In this document: piece by piece, positions 17,139 through 27,140 of the stretch | How positions within the stretch are numbered: position 1 is the first letter of the stretch | Layout: each line of letters begins with the position of its first letter | NCBI RefSeq assembly: GCF_040362765.1 | Contig: NZ_BAABWK010000002.1 | Location: 992,001 to 1,056,000 of the forward strand | DNA: 64,000 nucleotides | DNA from: Pyruvatibacter sp. HU-CL02332 | GTDB taxonomy: Bacteria; Pseudomonadota; Alphaproteobacteria; CGMCC-115125 | Direction of reading: 5' to 3' | The notes under the pieces: model-generated | Databases searched by the model: none | What the model was told of the DNA's origin: nothing | What the model saw: the letters and a program-made list of their open reading frames with translations, nothing else | Program-made: the position numbers and the translations under genes

Positions 17139-17888
17139 TCAGACGTGTTGTCCGCCATTGATGTGAATTTCTGCGCCGGTGACGTAACTGGATTGCTCCG
17201 AGCACAGATAAAAGATCGTCTCAGCCACTTCTGATGGCTGACCCAGCCGACGCAGCGGAAGTTCTTCGACCAACTTGTCGGTGCCGGGCGACAAGATAGA
17301 GGTATCGATTTCGCCGGGAGCAATCGCATTGACGCGCACGCCAAGCGGGCCAAAGTCCGCTGCCATTTCGCGCGTGAGTGACGACAGAGCAGCTTTTGAT
17401 GTCGCGTAGGCGGACCCGGCAAACGGATGCACACGGCTGCCGGCAATTGATGTGACATTCACCACCGCCCCGGACGCTGCCTTGAGTTCTTCAACAAGGC
17501 CCCGCGCCAGACTGACTGGCGCGAAGAGATTGACATGGAAGACGTGCAACCAGTCGGACAGGTCGGTGTTCATCGTGCCCAGTCGACCACCATCGGGGCC
17601 TTTGGGGCTGATGCCGGCATTGTTCACCAGTGCATCAAGTCGGCTGCCCTGATCTTCGAGACGGGTGCGCATCTCAGCGACAGCACGTTCGGTATCGGCG
17701 GGGTCTGACAGGTCAACCTGGATATGATCCTCGGGGCCAGCCTCCCATGGGCAATTCTCAGGGAACGCATGACGTGAGCATGTGATCACCCGCCAGCCAG
17801 CCTGCGAAAACCGCATGACCGTTGCGTGGCCGATGCCACGGCTGGCGCCTGTGAGAATGAGCGTGCGTTTACGGGTGTCCGGTTCCAT
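17139..17888 (-). CDS. short-chain dehydrogenase/reductase (SDR)
   Basis: This 249-residue classical SDR has LTGASRGIG at the nucleotide fold and LVNNAGISPKG. The catalytic Ser is in NVTSIAGSRVHPF, followed by AYATSKAALSSL (Tyr-x3-Lys), and the protein ends with the FabG-like TGAEIHINGGQHV. It is probably NADP(H)- or NAD-dependent; Ser-Arg after beta-2 (TCSRHAF) hints at NADP(H). Its start is 9 bp after the stop of the cation-efflux gene on the same strand, so the two form an operon. Confidence 0.88.
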   Translation of the reverse strand: MEPDTRKRTLILTGASRGIGHATVMRFSQAGWRVITCSRHAFPENCPWEAGPEDHIQVDLSDPADTERAVAEMRTRLEDQGSRLDALVNNAGISPKGPDGGRLGTMNTDLSDWLHVFHVNLFAPVSLARGLVEELKAASGAVVNVTSIAGSRVHPFAGSAYATSKAALSSLTREMAADFGPLGVRVNAIAPGEIDTSILSPGTDKLVEELPLRRLGQPSEVAETIFYLCSEQSSYVTGAEIHINGGQHV

Positions 17889-17897
17889 GGCTGCAGC

Positions 17898-18872
17898 CTA
17901 AGCGTTTGCGGGCGTCGGCGCCATGGGACTTTCAGGCTGCATAGCTTCGGGCACATCTTCATGTCCGGCAGGATCCTGGTGGATCAGGATTTCAGCATCA
18001 GGGAACTCTGTCGCAATGGCGAGTTCGACCGTGTCCGCAATGTCATGGGCCTGCCGCAGAGGCATGTCGCCTGGAATTTCCAGATGAAACTGGATGAAAA
18101 CTGTGCGTCCGGCAGTTCTGGTTCGCAAATCATGGATGGTGTGCACCTGCGGATGGGACAGCGCGATTTCTTCGATGCGCAGCCGATCCTCGTGCGGCAA
18201 TTCCTTGTCCATCAACTCACTTGTGGAACGGGAGACAATTTCCCACGCGGCTCGGCCGATCCAGACGGCAAGCGCCAATGCAATAACCGGGTCGGCCCAA
18301 GGTACGTTGAACAATCCAGCGATGATCAAGGCGGCGATGACACCCAGGTTCAGCACAACGTCGCTAGCGTAGTGCAAACTGTCCGCGGCAATAGCTAGCG
18401 AGCCTGTAAGCCGCTGGACGTAACGCTGATAGGTCACAAGCGCCAACGTAAAGCCCAATGAAACAACAATGATGGCTATTCCCAATGCCGATTCAGTGAC
18501 CGGTGCCGGGTCAAGCAGACGGCCAATGCTCTCCACCGCCAGGAACAGAGCAGACGCACCGATAAGCGCAGCCTGTCCAAGACCGGCCAACGCCTCGGCT
18601 TTGCCATGGCCAAAACGATGCTGACGGTCGGCCGGTGTCAGGGCTACGCGAACCGCAATGAGGTTCACGAGAGACGCAGCGCCATCAAGCAAGGAATCAA
18701 GGAAGGTCGCGAGCAGTGCCATGGAGCCTGTTGCCCAAACCGCCCAAGCCTTCATGGAGATCAGCACCAGCGCAACAGCAACGGATGCGTAGGTCGCACG
18801 CTTCATAAGCGTGGCAGCTCGCTCCGGCGTTACATGACGGCGATAGGATGCTGGTGCTTCGGTGGATTTCAT
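17898..18872 (-). CDS. cation diffusion facilitator (CDF/FieF-like) metal efflux protein
   Basis: This 324-residue inner-membrane Zn2+/Fe2+:H+ antiporter has about six transmembrane helices (residues 25-200). The metal site comes from FLDSLLDG in helix 2 (Asp-x3-Asp) and ADSLHYASDV in helix 5 (Asp/His-x3-Asp), the FieF-type pattern. A cytoplasmic ferredoxin-like domain (about 215-300) carries HTIHDLRTRTAGRTVFIQFH and metal-contact His residues. The C-terminal tail is Pro/Ala-rich. It lies upstream of an SDR in a two-gene operon and is divergent from nothing; pdxH lies 98 bp upstream on the same strand and may read into it. Confidence 0.92.
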   Translation of the reverse strand: MKSTEAPASYRRHVTPERAATLMKRATYASVAVALVLISMKAWAVWATGSMALLATFLDSLLDGAASLVNLIAVRVALTPADRQHRFGHGKAEALAGLGQAALIGASALFLAVESIGRLLDPAPVTESALGIAIIVVSLGFTLALVTYQRYVQRLTGSLAIAADSLHYASDVVLNLGVIAALIIAGLFNVPWADPVIALALAVWIGRAAWEIVSRSTSELMDKELPHEDRLRIEEIALSHPQVHTIHDLRTRTAGRTVFIQFHLEIPGDMPLRQAHDIADTVELAIATEFPDAEILIHQDPAGHEDVPEAMQPESPMAPTPANA

Positions 18873-18970
18873 GGGCGGGTTCTATCACAGGCAGATGCGA
18901 GGCTTAAGCCTTTGATTTCAAATCATTTTTTTGAGATGCATTTGCATCTGGCGGGGCGATCCCGGGCGAT

Positions 18971-19606
18971 CTAGGGATACAGACGCTCGGTCGTCCAATC
19001 CCAGCCATTCCCCGTTACATCTCCCTGGCGGTGAAACACCAATCGGTCATGCAGGCGAAACGGCCGATCACGCCAGAACTCGATCTGCTGCGGCATGATG
19101 CGGAAGCCAGACCAGTACGGTGGACGAGGTACCTCGCCGATAGCGTGCTTGGCCGTGTAACGGGCGACTTCTTTTTCAAGTTCAAAGCGGCCTTCAAGTG
19201 GACGGGACTGCTGAGACGCCCATGCCCCTATGCGGCTATCGCGCGCGCGGGACTGAAAATACGTATCCGCCTCCTGATCACTGACCTGAGCAATGGGGCC
19301 GCGCACACGAATTTGTCGACGCATGCTTTTCCAGTGGAAACACACTGCTGCCTTGCCACTTGCCAAAAGTTCACGGCCTTTTGCGCTTTCAAGGTTGGTG
19401 TAGAAAACGAAGCCACCACGATCCGCTCCCTTCAGCAGCACCATTCTGACGTCAGGCAACCCATCTTCGTCGACGGTTGCCAGGGCCATGGCATTGGGAT
19501 CATTTCGTTCACTCTTTCCAGCAGCCTCCAACCACTCCTCGAAAAGAACTAATGGATCCTGCGACGTGAAAACGTCCGGTGTGTCGTCGAGTGTTGCGTC
19601 CGTCAT
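18971..19606 (-). CDS. pdxH: pyridoxamine 5'-phosphate oxidase
   Basis: This 211-residue FMN enzyme oxidises pyridoxine/pyridoxamine 5'-phosphate to PLP, the last step of the B6 salvage and DXP-dependent routes. Family hallmarks are [24 protein letters not shown] and [17 protein letters not shown], followed by [14 protein letters not shown] (FMN and substrate arginines), [16 protein letters not shown], and the C-terminal [12 protein letters not shown]...WTTERLYP that closes the active site. It is full length. It supplies PLP for the aminotransferase and decarboxylase enzymes nearby, although no operon link to them exists. It is divergent from the Sel1 gene. Confidence 0.97.
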   Translation of the reverse strand: MTDATLDDTPDVFTSQDPLVLFEEWLEAAGKSERNDPNAMALATVDEDGLPDVRMVLLKGADRGGFVFYTNLESAKGRELLASGKAAVCFHWKSMRRQIRVRGPIAQVSDQEADTYFQSRARDSRIGAWASQQSRPLEGRFELEKEVARYTAKHAIGEVPRPPYWSGFRIMPQQIEFWRDRPFRLHDRLVFHRQGDVTGNGWDWTTERLYP

Positions 19607-19770
19607 GTGATCGACCCAGAATTATTTGGCTGGTACATCAGTGTCCTAATTTGGACAGAGAGTATTCTATCATCGCATATAGGCTGTGGCGTTCACTATG
19701 TCCTGCATGGCAGCTACGCATTCGGCGGTCTTTGTTCGATGGCAATACGAGGATTCGAATTCCAGTGCTT

Positions 19771-21012
19771 ATGTCCCGTCCACAATCCTTTCTGCTGGTT
19801 TTTGCAATAGTTTCCTCGACATTTGCCGCACCTGCCGGGAGTTTCGCGCAGAACATTGAGGGTGCCGATGGAACTCCGGAGGCATCACCCACCGTGGCCG
19901 TCACCACGGATACTGCGCCTGCTTCGAGCAATGGCAGCTCTACCAACGACACGTCCACTGCGGCCAATGAGGTTCTGGCAAAGCAGTTTCGTCAGGGGGT
20001 GAGCGCTTACGATGCGAAGAAATATGGTCGCGCCTTTGAACTGTGGCTACCTCTCGCTCAGAACGGTGACCTAGCTGCTCAGCGCAATGTGGCTCACCTG
20101 CTACGGCGCGGGCTTGGCGTGGCGCAGGACCTTCCCCGAGCCCGCAAATTCTATGAGCAATCAGCAGAATTTGGGTTCGTGACTGCACAAACCAACCTTG
20201 CCGTCATGTTGCTGGAAGGGGAAGGCGGCGAGCCGAAGCCGGAAGAGGCTGCCTACTGGCTGGATCGCGCCGCGCGCGGCGGGCACCCGATTGCCCAGTT
20301 CCATCTGGCAAGATTGTATGAAACAGGCACGGGTGTTGAACCTAACCCCGGCCGTGCCTTGGGGTGGTACGCACTGGCTTCCAGATCAGGCCACCAACCG
20401 TCTCTGGATCGCCTTGCTGAGCTGGTCATGATTTTGCCCGGCCCCAGCAACAACACGGAAACGGCTCGCGAAATCGCTGATGCTCCATCTTCTGACAACG
20501 ATGCGCCTGCAACGGCAGAAGCGCGTGATGAACCGGATCCAGTCAACACATCAACGCCGAACCCAGATGTGGAAGGTGCTGAACTGCCTATCGGAAAACA
20601 GCCAACACCGGTCACGACGCCAGCACCTAAAGCCCCATTGGAAACGACAGAGCCGGAAGCCTCGACGCAAACCGCGGAAGATGTGGTGCCCCTTAAACTG
20701 GAAGAAGCCCTATCGGCATACTCCGCACGCAGATATCAAGATGCGCAATTGCGGTTTGAAGCTCTGGCTTACAGGGGAAACAGCGAAGCTCAGTATCGGC
20801 TTGGGCGCATGCGCAATCGTGGCGAGGGTGAACCCAGAGACCCTGTGGCCGCGCTTGCGTGGTGGACAGTTGCGGCCGAAACCGGCCACGCCAAATCAGA
20901 AAAAGCCGCCAGCGACCTGAACCGGGAACTAGGGCCACGCCGGCGCGCAGAGGCTGAACGCGAAGCGGCTCAGTTCAAGGCACTTATCTCGCAGCTGACC
21001 TCGAACAATTAG
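19771..21012 (+). CDS. exported Sel1-repeat protein
   Basis: This 413-residue protein has an N-terminal signal peptide (about residues 1-26, cleavage near SFAQ). A first block of Sel1/TPR-like repeats (about 70-200) includes AAQRNVAHLLRRGLGVAQD, AQTNLAVMLLEGEGG and AQFHLARLYETGTGVE. A Pro/Thr/Glu-rich linker (about 225-300) separates it from a second Sel1 block (about 310-390: AQYRLGRMRNRGEGEPRDP). Such proteins scaffold periplasmic interactions. The ATG at 19771 is chosen because it begins the signal peptide; the open frame upstream has no family character. The ribosome site is weak. The J-domain protein gene follows 88 bp later. Confidence 0.8.
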   Translation: MSRPQSFLLVFAIVSSTFAAPAGSFAQNIEGADGTPEASPTVAVTTDTAPASSNGSSTNDTSTAANEVLAKQFRQGVSAYDAKKYGRAFELWLPLAQNGDLAAQRNVAHLLRRGLGVAQDLPRARKFYEQSAEFGFVTAQTNLAVMLLEGEGGEPKPEEAAYWLDRAARGGHPIAQFHLARLYETGTGVEPNPGRALGWYALASRSGHQPSLDRLAELVMILPGPSNNTETAREIADAPSSDNDAPATAEARDEPDPVNTSTPNPDVEGAELPIGKQPTPVTTPAPKAPLETTEPEASTQTAEDVVPLKLEEALSAYSARRYQDAQLRFEALAYRGNSEAQYRLGRMRNRGEGEPRDPVAALAWWTVAAETGHAKSEKAASDLNRELGPRRRAEAEREAAQFKALISQLTSNN

Positions 21013-21100
21013 CCGGATTTTCGTGCATTAACCCTATGGTATGGCCCGCTGCGGCAAAGTGGTCTCTGAATTTTCGATCATTTCCAGGCGAACAAGTCAT

Positions 21101-22072
21101 ATGCGCGACCCGCATCAGGTTTTAGGTGTTGCCAAAGGCGCTGACGCCGACACCGTCAAACGAGCCTATCGTCGGCTGGCGAAGCAGTATCACCCAGATA
21201 CAGCTGGCAGAGACACGCGCACCCATTCGCGCTTTCAGGAAATTACCGACGCCTATCGCGCCATCAGAGCGCTTGAAGCAAGTGAGGAACGGATCGTCGC
21301 GAGTGCGGCTGAGGCCACACGTGCCTATGAGCAGCCACGTCCGGAGCCGGAAACCGACGGGTCCGAATCTGGCAGACCTCAGTCAAAACCAGACACTTTC
21401 TCGCGCTCGCATCAGCAAGCTTCCGGTAAGCAGGATGCTGATGAAACTCAGTCTGGTGATGACCGGAAAACGCCAGGACGGGCCGCAGAGTTTTTCGAGA
21501 ATTTGCGACAAGCTGGCATCAAGCCTTTCAAGCGACGCGGCGATGATCTCGCGTGCTCGCTGCACTTGCCGTTTCTGGATGCTGCCAAGGGGGGAAGCCA
21601 CCGAGTTACCTTGCCGAATGACCGTACAGTGGACGTATCACTGCCCCCGGGCATTGAAGATGGCAAACAGGTCCGGCTTCGCGGCCTTGGTATTGAAGGG
21701 TCCGCTGGCGGCAGCGCCGGCGACGCGCTGATAACGGTCGATATTGAGCCCCATCCCTATTTCAGCCGTGAGGGCTACGATATCCGCCTCGCTCTGCCAA
21801 TTTCCATCGCGGAGGCGGTGGATGGGGCGAAAGTGCAGGTTCCGACAGTCTCAGGCCGTGTCTGGGTGACCATTCCTGCCGGGTCGAATTCAGGCACAGT
21901 TCTGCGTTTGGCGGGCAAAGGACTGGCGAATCCTGATGGCGTGCATGGACACCAGCTGATTGAGCTGATCGTCATGCTTCCTGATACGCCGGATGCTGAT
22001 TTGGCTGACTTTGTACGGCGGTGGCCGGGGGCAAAATCCCATGATCCACGCGCTGCTTTTGGCCTGAACTAG
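21101..22072 (+). CDS. J-domain co-chaperone (CbpA-like)
   Basis: This is a 323-residue DnaJ-class protein. The J domain covers residues 1-65 with the HPD motif at 31-33 (AKQYHPDTAG), which stimulates the ATPase of DnaK. A charged, low-complexity linker (about 75-150) follows. The C-terminal substrate-binding domains (about 165-315) include DVSLPPGIEDGKQVRLRG and KVQVPTVSGRVWVTIPAGSN. The Cys-rich zinc domain of DnaJ is absent, so it is CbpA-like. The ATG at 21101 starts directly at the J domain; an upstream in-frame start at 21041 adds 20 residues of no known type. Confidence 0.88.
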   Translation: MRDPHQVLGVAKGADADTVKRAYRRLAKQYHPDTAGRDTRTHSRFQEITDAYRAIRALEASEERIVASAAEATRAYEQPRPEPETDGSESGRPQSKPDTFSRSHQQASGKQDADETQSGDDRKTPGRAAEFFENLRQAGIKPFKRRGDDLACSLHLPFLDAAKGGSHRVTLPNDRTVDVSLPPGIEDGKQVRLRGLGIEGSAGGSAGDALITVDIEPHPYFSREGYDIRLALPISIAEAVDGAKVQVPTVSGRVWVTIPAGSNSGTVLRLAGKGLANPDGVHGHQLIELIVMLPDTPDADLADFVRRWPGAKSHDPRAAFGLN

Positions 22073-22243
22073 GGCTCACAGCGGCTTCAGGCCCCACCCT
22101 CGCCATATTTGCTTACATTCCGTGATTTGCTTGTGCTGGTCAGCCCTTGCCGGATCGGCTATGGCATTGGTTCAATTTATACAAATGGCGCGTTTCCGCG
22201 ATTTTGCGGGAAAGCCCACAAGAGCAAAAAAGACGAGGTCTAG

Positions 22244-23053
22244 ATGAGCGGGACGGGGCTGATGGCGGGAAAACGCGGCCTGATTATGGGGGTCGCCAAT
22301 GATCGCTCCATCGCATGGGGCATCGCCAAGGCTGCAGCAGATGCAGGCGCCGAGCTGGCTTTCACCTATCAGGGTGATGCCCTGAAGAAGCGGGTAGCCC
22401 CGCTGGCAGAAGGTGTTGGTGCCAATCTTGTTCTGCCGTGCGATGTGACCGATGCGGCATCCATGGACTCTGTCTTTGAGACCATCGAGAAGGAATGGGG
22501 CAAACTGGACTTTGTGGTTCACGCCATTGCCTTTGCAGACAAGGAAGAGCTCAAGGGCCGGTATGTTGATACCAGCCTCGACAACTTCCTGATGAGCATG
22601 AATATCTCCTGCTACTCCTTCACGGCGATTGCGCAACGTGCGGAAAAGCTGATGACCGATGGCGGCTCGATGGTGACCCTCACCTATTACGGCGCTGAAA
22701 AAGTCATGCCGCATTACAACGTGATGGGCGTTGCCAAGGCAGCACTTGAAGCGAGTGTTCGCTATATGGCCGAAGATCTCGGCAAGAAGGCCATCCGGGT
22801 CAACGCGCTTTCCGCTGGACCGATCAAGACCCTTGCTGCCAGCGGCATTGGCGACTTCCGCTATATTCTCAAGTGGAACGAGTACAACGCACCATTGCGC
22901 CGGACTGTGACGATTGATGAAGTTGGTCAGTCAGCTCTGTATCTTCTGTCCGACATGGGCCGCGCTGTAACCGGCGAAGTGCATCATGTGGATGGCGGCT
23001 ACCATGTCGTCGGGATGAAGGCAGAGGACGCCCCGGACATCGACGTAACCTGA
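22244..23053 (+). CDS. fabI: enoyl-[acyl-carrier-protein] reductase (NADH)
   Basis: This 269-residue enzyme catalyses the last reduction in the type II fatty-acid elongation cycle. The FabI-specific SDR variants are visible: [15 protein letters not shown] at the cofactor site, the FabI-style [15 protein letters not shown] block, and the catalytic Tyr-x6-Lys pair in [18 protein letters not shown]. Triclosan-site residues around [15 protein letters not shown] follow the family pattern. The ATG at 22244 has a GACGAGG site upstream. It is followed after 37 bp by aroC, a gene order I would read as a small operon. Confidence 0.96.
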   Translation: MSGTGLMAGKRGLIMGVANDRSIAWGIAKAAADAGAELAFTYQGDALKKRVAPLAEGVGANLVLPCDVTDAASMDSVFETIEKEWGKLDFVVHAIAFADKEELKGRYVDTSLDNFLMSMNISCYSFTAIAQRAEKLMTDGGSMVTLTYYGAEKVMPHYNVMGVAKAALEASVRYMAEDLGKKAIRVNALSAGPIKTLAASGIGDFRYILKWNEYNAPLRRTVTIDEVGQSALYLLSDMGRAVTGEVHHVDGGYHVVGMKAEDAPDIDVT

Positions 23054-23090
23054 CGCGCATGCGCAGGCTGCCTGTTCAGACGAAGTACCC

Positions 23091-24218
23091 ATGAGCCACA
23101 ACACATTTGGACATCTGTTTCGCGTAACGACCTGGGGCGAATCCCACGGGCCGGCGCTTGGCTGTGTTGTTGATGGATGCCCATCGGGTATTCCGCTTAC
23201 GGAAGAAGACATCCAGGTGTGGATGGAAAAGCGTAAGCCGGGGCAGAACAAATACACCACCCAAAGGCGCGAGCCGGATCAGGTCCGCATTCTTTCAGGC
23301 GTTTTTCCAAATGCCGACGGCGTGCAGGTGACAACAGGCACGCCAATCAGCTTGATGATCGAGAACGTCGATCAGCGCTCCAAAGACTATGGAGACATCA
23401 AGGACAAGTTCAGACCCGGTCATGCGGACTACGCCTATTATGCCAAATACGGCATTCGCGATTATCGCGGTGGCGGGCGGCAGTCTGCGCGTGAAACGGC
23501 TGCCCGCGTCGCAGCTGGCGCCATTGCACGCAAGGTTCTTGAAAGTGTCCTTGGTGACGTCACCATTCGCGGTGCCCTTGTCCAGATGGGTCCCCACAAG
23601 GTGCCCAAATCCCGCACCAAATGGGACTGGGACATCATCAATGACAATCCATTCTGGTGCCCGCACGCTGAAACAGCAGACAAATGGGCGGACTATCTCG
23701 ATGGCATTCGCAAGGCGGGGTCATCATGCGGGGCTGTGATCGAAGTTCAGGCGTCGGGCATTCCTGCCGGCTTGGGTGCGCCGATCTATGGCAAGGTGGA
23801 TGCCGAACTCGCCGGTGCCCTAATGAGCATCAATGCCGTGAAAGGCGTTGAGATTGGCGATGGCATGGAAGCCGCCAAACTGACCGGCGAAAAGAATGCT
23901 GACCAGATGCGCATGAAGAATGGCGAACCCATCTTCAAGTCCAATCATGCCGGTGGCGTGCAAGGCGGTATCTCCACGGGTCAGGACATTGTTGCCCGCT
24001 TCGCGGTGAAGCCTACGTCATCCATCCTCACGCCGCGCGATACCGTTGACCTGTCTGGCGACGAAACTGACATCGTAACCAAAGGACGGCATGATCCGTG
24101 TGTCGGCATTCGTGCCGTACCAGTGGGTGAAGCCATGATGGCGTGCGTGCTCGCAGACCAGTTACTTCGGCATCGCGCTCAGACCGGGCGCCATGACGGC
24201 TTGCCGCTTGGTGACTAA
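23091..24218 (+). CDS. aroC: chorismate synthase
   Basis: This 375-residue enzyme converts EPSP to chorismate, the seventh step of the shikimate pathway, using reduced FMN. The N-terminal signature [20 protein letters not shown] and the later [40 protein letters not shown] and [21 protein letters not shown] are all intact. Length and motifs are standard. It is probably cotranscribed with fabI and possibly with the small membrane protein gene 35 bp downstream. Confidence 0.97.
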   Translation: MSHNTFGHLFRVTTWGESHGPALGCVVDGCPSGIPLTEEDIQVWMEKRKPGQNKYTTQRREPDQVRILSGVFPNADGVQVTTGTPISLMIENVDQRSKDYGDIKDKFRPGHADYAYYAKYGIRDYRGGGRQSARETAARVAAGAIARKVLESVLGDVTIRGALVQMGPHKVPKSRTKWDWDIINDNPFWCPHAETADKWADYLDGIRKAGSSCGAVIEVQASGIPAGLGAPIYGKVDAELAGALMSINAVKGVEIGDGMEAAKLTGEKNADQMRMKNGEPIFKSNHAGGVQGGISTGQDIVARFAVKPTSSILTPRDTVDLSGDETDIVTKGRHDPCVGIRAVPVGEAMMACVLADQLLRHRAQTGRHDGLPLGD

Positions 24219-24253
24219 GACACGTTCAATCCATCAATCAAGGATCCACGGCC

Positions 24254-24805
24254 ATGAGCGGAACTGACCCTTTCGAGGACAACGCCCCCAAGGCAGCGGC
24301 TCTCGCCACCACCTATCAACGCCAGGCCGGTGAGATGATGGTGTATGGCGGCACGTTTTTCGGGCTGTTTTTTCTGCTTGGCGGCGTCATGTCGGGCACG
24401 CTTGCCTTGTTTGCGCTCGCCGCAGCCATGCTAGGCGCGGCCTTCTACTTCTATCCGATGATCCGCACTGAAAAGGCGCAGCTGCGCGTCGAGGCGAAAG
24501 GCTTCTTTCTCGATGGGCTAGGCTGGCTGCCATGGACAGGCATTCGGGACGTACGGATGTATGACCGATCAGTCCGCACCATCCGCAATGCGCATCTGGA
24601 ACTGACGCTTGCGGCCCCCGTAGAAGAGATTTTGCTGTCGGACGACAAGCCGGATTCCATCCGTGTGCTGATGGCAAAAACCTGGACCCTCAAGCGCAGT
24701 AAGGACGGCGCCGCCAATTCCATGATCGTGATCCGTCTTGAATCGCTAAGAGCAACTCCGGAAGAGATTCTGGCCGCCATGCGACGCTATCTTCCAGGCG
24801 CATAG
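24254..24805 (+). CDS. two-helix membrane protein of unknown function
   Basis: This 183-residue protein has two closely spaced membrane segments (about residues 34-54 and 58-76: YGGTFFGLFFLLGGVMSG and LALFALAAAMLGAAFYFYPM). They are followed by a cytoplasmic part with a PH-like alternation of short strands (EKAQLRVEAKGFFLDGLGWL, PWTGIRDVRMYDRSV) that resembles bacterial PH-domain membrane proteins. That comparison is tentative. A start codon at 24254 follows a GGATCCACGGCC stretch without a strong site. It lies 35 bp after aroC, so cotranscription is plausible, and converges on the methyltransferase gene 6 bp away. Confidence 0.65.
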   Translation: MSGTDPFEDNAPKAAALATTYQRQAGEMMVYGGTFFGLFFLLGGVMSGTLALFALAAAMLGAAFYFYPMIRTEKAQLRVEAKGFFLDGLGWLPWTGIRDVRMYDRSVRTIRNAHLELTLAAPVEEILLSDDKPDSIRVLMAKTWTLKRSKDGAANSMIVIRLESLRATPEEILAAMRRYLPGA

Positions 24806-24811
24806 GGCGCG

Positions 24812-25879
24812 CTAGCGTTTCTCAAACACCATGACCTTGGACAGGAAGGCAGGCGTCTCGCTCAGCTGGTCGAGCCCTGTCTTTTCAAACAGGCCGGTAA
24901 AGTCTTCCTTGGTGTAGGACGCGAAATATGGCTCATGGAATGCCCATGGGAAGAAATCCAGCAGCATGTCGAGTGAGGCCTTGTCACCTTTTTGCAGGGC
25001 GTCTGTGAAAATCAATCGCCCGCCCGGCTTGAGCACACGGGCAATTTCTGACCCCACCACCCGCCTGATTTTTGGGGGCAGCTCATGAAAAAGGTAGATG
25101 CAAGTCACGACATCCTGGCTCGCATCCGCAACCGGCAGTTTTTCAGCGTTTGCATTGAGGTACGACACATTGCGCCACTTGCTCAGTGTACGGCGCGCCT
25201 TTGCCAGATAGTTGGGTGACAGATCAACAGCCGTCAGATTCAACCGGGGATAATTGTCACACACAAATGTGAGAAACCGCCCCGTTCCGCAGGCAACATC
25301 AAGAGCATTCACTTCACGCTGGTCGCGCCCTTGCAGCGCTTGTGCCAGCGGCACCAAGGCTTGACGCCGCATGGCATCCGCTGTCCCGGTGAACAGGACT
25401 TCGACTTGGGTGTCGTAGATGTCTGCTGATGCATCATCCAGCCAGCCACCGGTCTGGTAGTGGAAGTTTTGAAGGTAGTATCGCGGAAAGCGGTTGCGTC
25501 GCTCCTCATTCAAGACTTCTGAATGGGCCTTTGCGCGACGGCGACCATCCACCTTGGGAACATCGGCCAGATAAGCCCTTGCCTTGCTGATGCCCTTCAG
25601 CACACGAGGCGCCATGTCATGGGGAGCGGCGTAAACGCCTCGCTCCACATTCCGCCAGTCCGCCGCAAACAGGTCTGCGACTGCTTTCAGAAGCTGCCTG
25701 CGGTCAGGTGCTTTGGATGATGAGCGACGGGGCCTGCCGGACTCATCGCTTAGCGGACCGACCATGCGGCGCGTAACAACTGACTGCCCCAGATACCAAG
25801 CAACACGGACGCCCTGGCTCAAGCCATAGGCAAGCCGCAGGGCTGGTTTGGTGTTTGGTCGGGAGTGCGTTTCGCTCAT
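24812..25879 (-). CDS. class I SAM-dependent methyltransferase (UbiE/Coq5-like)
   Basis: This is a 355-residue protein. An N-terminal helical region of about 150 residues with no known domain precedes a Rossmann methyltransferase core (about 185-330). The SAM site is LDVACGTGRFLTF (motif I), TAVDLSPNYLAKAR (acidic residue after beta-2) and VVTCIYLFHELPPKIRR, followed by LKPGGRLIFTDALQKGD. That arrangement is closest to UbiE/Coq5-type small-molecule or lipid methyltransferases. It is the last gene of a minus-strand cluster; its start is 10 bp from the stop of the RNA methyltransferase gene, so cotranscription is likely. The substrate is unknown. Confidence 0.82.
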   Translation of the reverse strand: MSETHSRPNTKPALRLAYGLSQGVRVAWYLGQSVVTRRMVGPLSDESGRPRRSSSKAPDRRQLLKAVADLFAADWRNVERGVYAAPHDMAPRVLKGISKARAYLADVPKVDGRRRAKAHSEVLNEERRNRFPRYYLQNFHYQTGGWLDDASADIYDTQVEVLFTGTADAMRRQALVPLAQALQGRDQREVNALDVACGTGRFLTFVCDNYPRLNLTAVDLSPNYLAKARRTLSKWRNVSYLNANAEKLPVADASQDVVTCIYLFHELPPKIRRVVGSEIARVLKPGGRLIFTDALQKGDKASLDMLLDFFPWAFHEPYFASYTKEDFTGLFEKTGLDQLSETPAFLSKVMVFEKR

Positions 25880-25889
25880 ACAGGTAAAT

Positions 25890-27140
25890 CTAGGCCCGTT
25901 CGAACAGTGCGACCACCTCTATGTGGGCGGACCACCGGAATTGATCAACTGGCGTTACGGCCCCGATCTTGTAGCCCCCATCGATCAAGATACGCGCATC
26001 ACGCGCAAAGGTGGCCGGATTGCATGACACGGACACGACAGCCGGTACTTTGGACTTTGCCAATTGCTCCGCCTGAGCCTGACCGCCAGCTCGCGGGGGA
26101 TCCAGAACCGCCAGATCATAGTTTTTGAGGTCCAAAGCAAAAACCGGGCGGCGAAAAAGATCTCGCCGTTCAGCAACCAGCGGCTTCAGGCCCTGGAGGT
26201 TTCTGGTCGCCTGGTCCAGAGCGGCAATTGCCGCGGGATCGCTGTCAAAAGCATCGACTTTTGCCAGCCGCGCCAGTGGCAGCGAAAACGCACCACACCC
26301 TGAGAACAAGTCAATCACGCGCTTGAGGCGTTTTCGACCCTTCGCAGCCTCGATGATGTGTTGGCGCAGTGTGTCTTCTGCATGCGCCACTGCCTGCAAA
26401 AATCCCCCAGCAGGAGGCACGCACTCCAACCCGTCGAACGAAATGACCGGGGATCGCCATTCGGCCACCTGCTCGTTGTTCCACGACAGGCGAGCAAGAC
26501 CGGCGGCCTGCCCTGCATTGGAGAGCTTGGACAGAAGTTGGCCTGTCAGCGCCTTGCCCGGCATGTCCACAGCAACGTCCAGGCCGTTCTGTGTCGTCGT
26601 GACGGCAACCTTGGCTTCACCACGGCGTGTCAGCCCGTCTTCCAACATCGCCGCAATGCCCGGCAGTGCCTTGGTGAGCGAGGGATCTGCGATTTCACAT
26701 TCGGACACGTCAACAATGTGCTGCGATGCTTTTTCGTGGAACCCGATCACCACTCCTGCGCCACCCCGCCGGGCGGCAAAGGTTACCCGCCGCCGCGAGC
26801 GGGCGGGCGATGTGATGGTAGGCTTCACGTCTGTCTCGATGCCGCGATGGGCCAGCGCGGCAATGACCTGGCTGCGCTTCCAGTCAGCAACATAGGCATA
26901 GTCTATGTGTTGAAGGGAACATCCGCCGCATTGACCAGCCTTGGGGCATGGCGGTGTAACGCGATGGGCAGAGGGTTCGTGCACAGCCACGATGCGACCG
27001 CGTGAGCCCGATATATCAAGGCTCACGACATCTCCCGGCACACCGCCTTCGACGTAAACCTGGTCGCCATCAATGTCAGCGACCGCATCACCCTTGTGTG
27101 CGAGGTCAGCAATTGTGGCGCGCGTTACAGCTTCAGCCAT
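25890..27140 (-). CDS. TrmA/RlmD-family RNA (uracil-C5) methyltransferase
   Basis: This is a 416-residue enzyme. An N-terminal TRAM domain (about 5-55) is followed by the Fe-S cluster cysteines of the RlmD type (CPKAGQCGGCSLQH, with a fourth Cys in SECEIAD). The C-terminal SAM domain has LFSGCGAFSLPLA (motif I), VLDPPRAGGQAQAEQL and the catalytic Cys in VSVSCNPATFARD. It methylates a uridine in rRNA or tRNA; RlmD-like specificity is favoured by the cluster but not proven. The ATG at 27140 overlaps the tlyA stop region by 8 bases (translational coupling); further upstream ATGs (27170, 27200) would sit inside tlyA. Confidence 0.9.
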   Translation of the reverse strand: MAEAVTRATIADLAHKGDAVADIDGDQVYVEGGVPGDVVSLDISGSRGRIVAVHEPSAHRVTPPCPKAGQCGGCSLQHIDYAYVADWKRSQVIAALAHRGIETDVKPTITSPARSRRRVTFAARRGGAGVVIGFHEKASQHIVDVSECEIADPSLTKALPGIAAMLEDGLTRRGEAKVAVTTTQNGLDVAVDMPGKALTGQLLSKLSNAGQAAGLARLSWNNEQVAEWRSPVISFDGLECVPPAGGFLQAVAHAEDTLRQHIIEAAKGRKRLKRVIDLFSGCGAFSLPLARLAKVDAFDSDPAAIAALDQATRNLQGLKPLVAERRDLFRRPVFALDLKNYDLAVLDPPRAGGQAQAEQLAKSKVPAVVSVSCNPATFARDARILIDGGYKIGAVTPVDQFRWSAHIEVVALFERA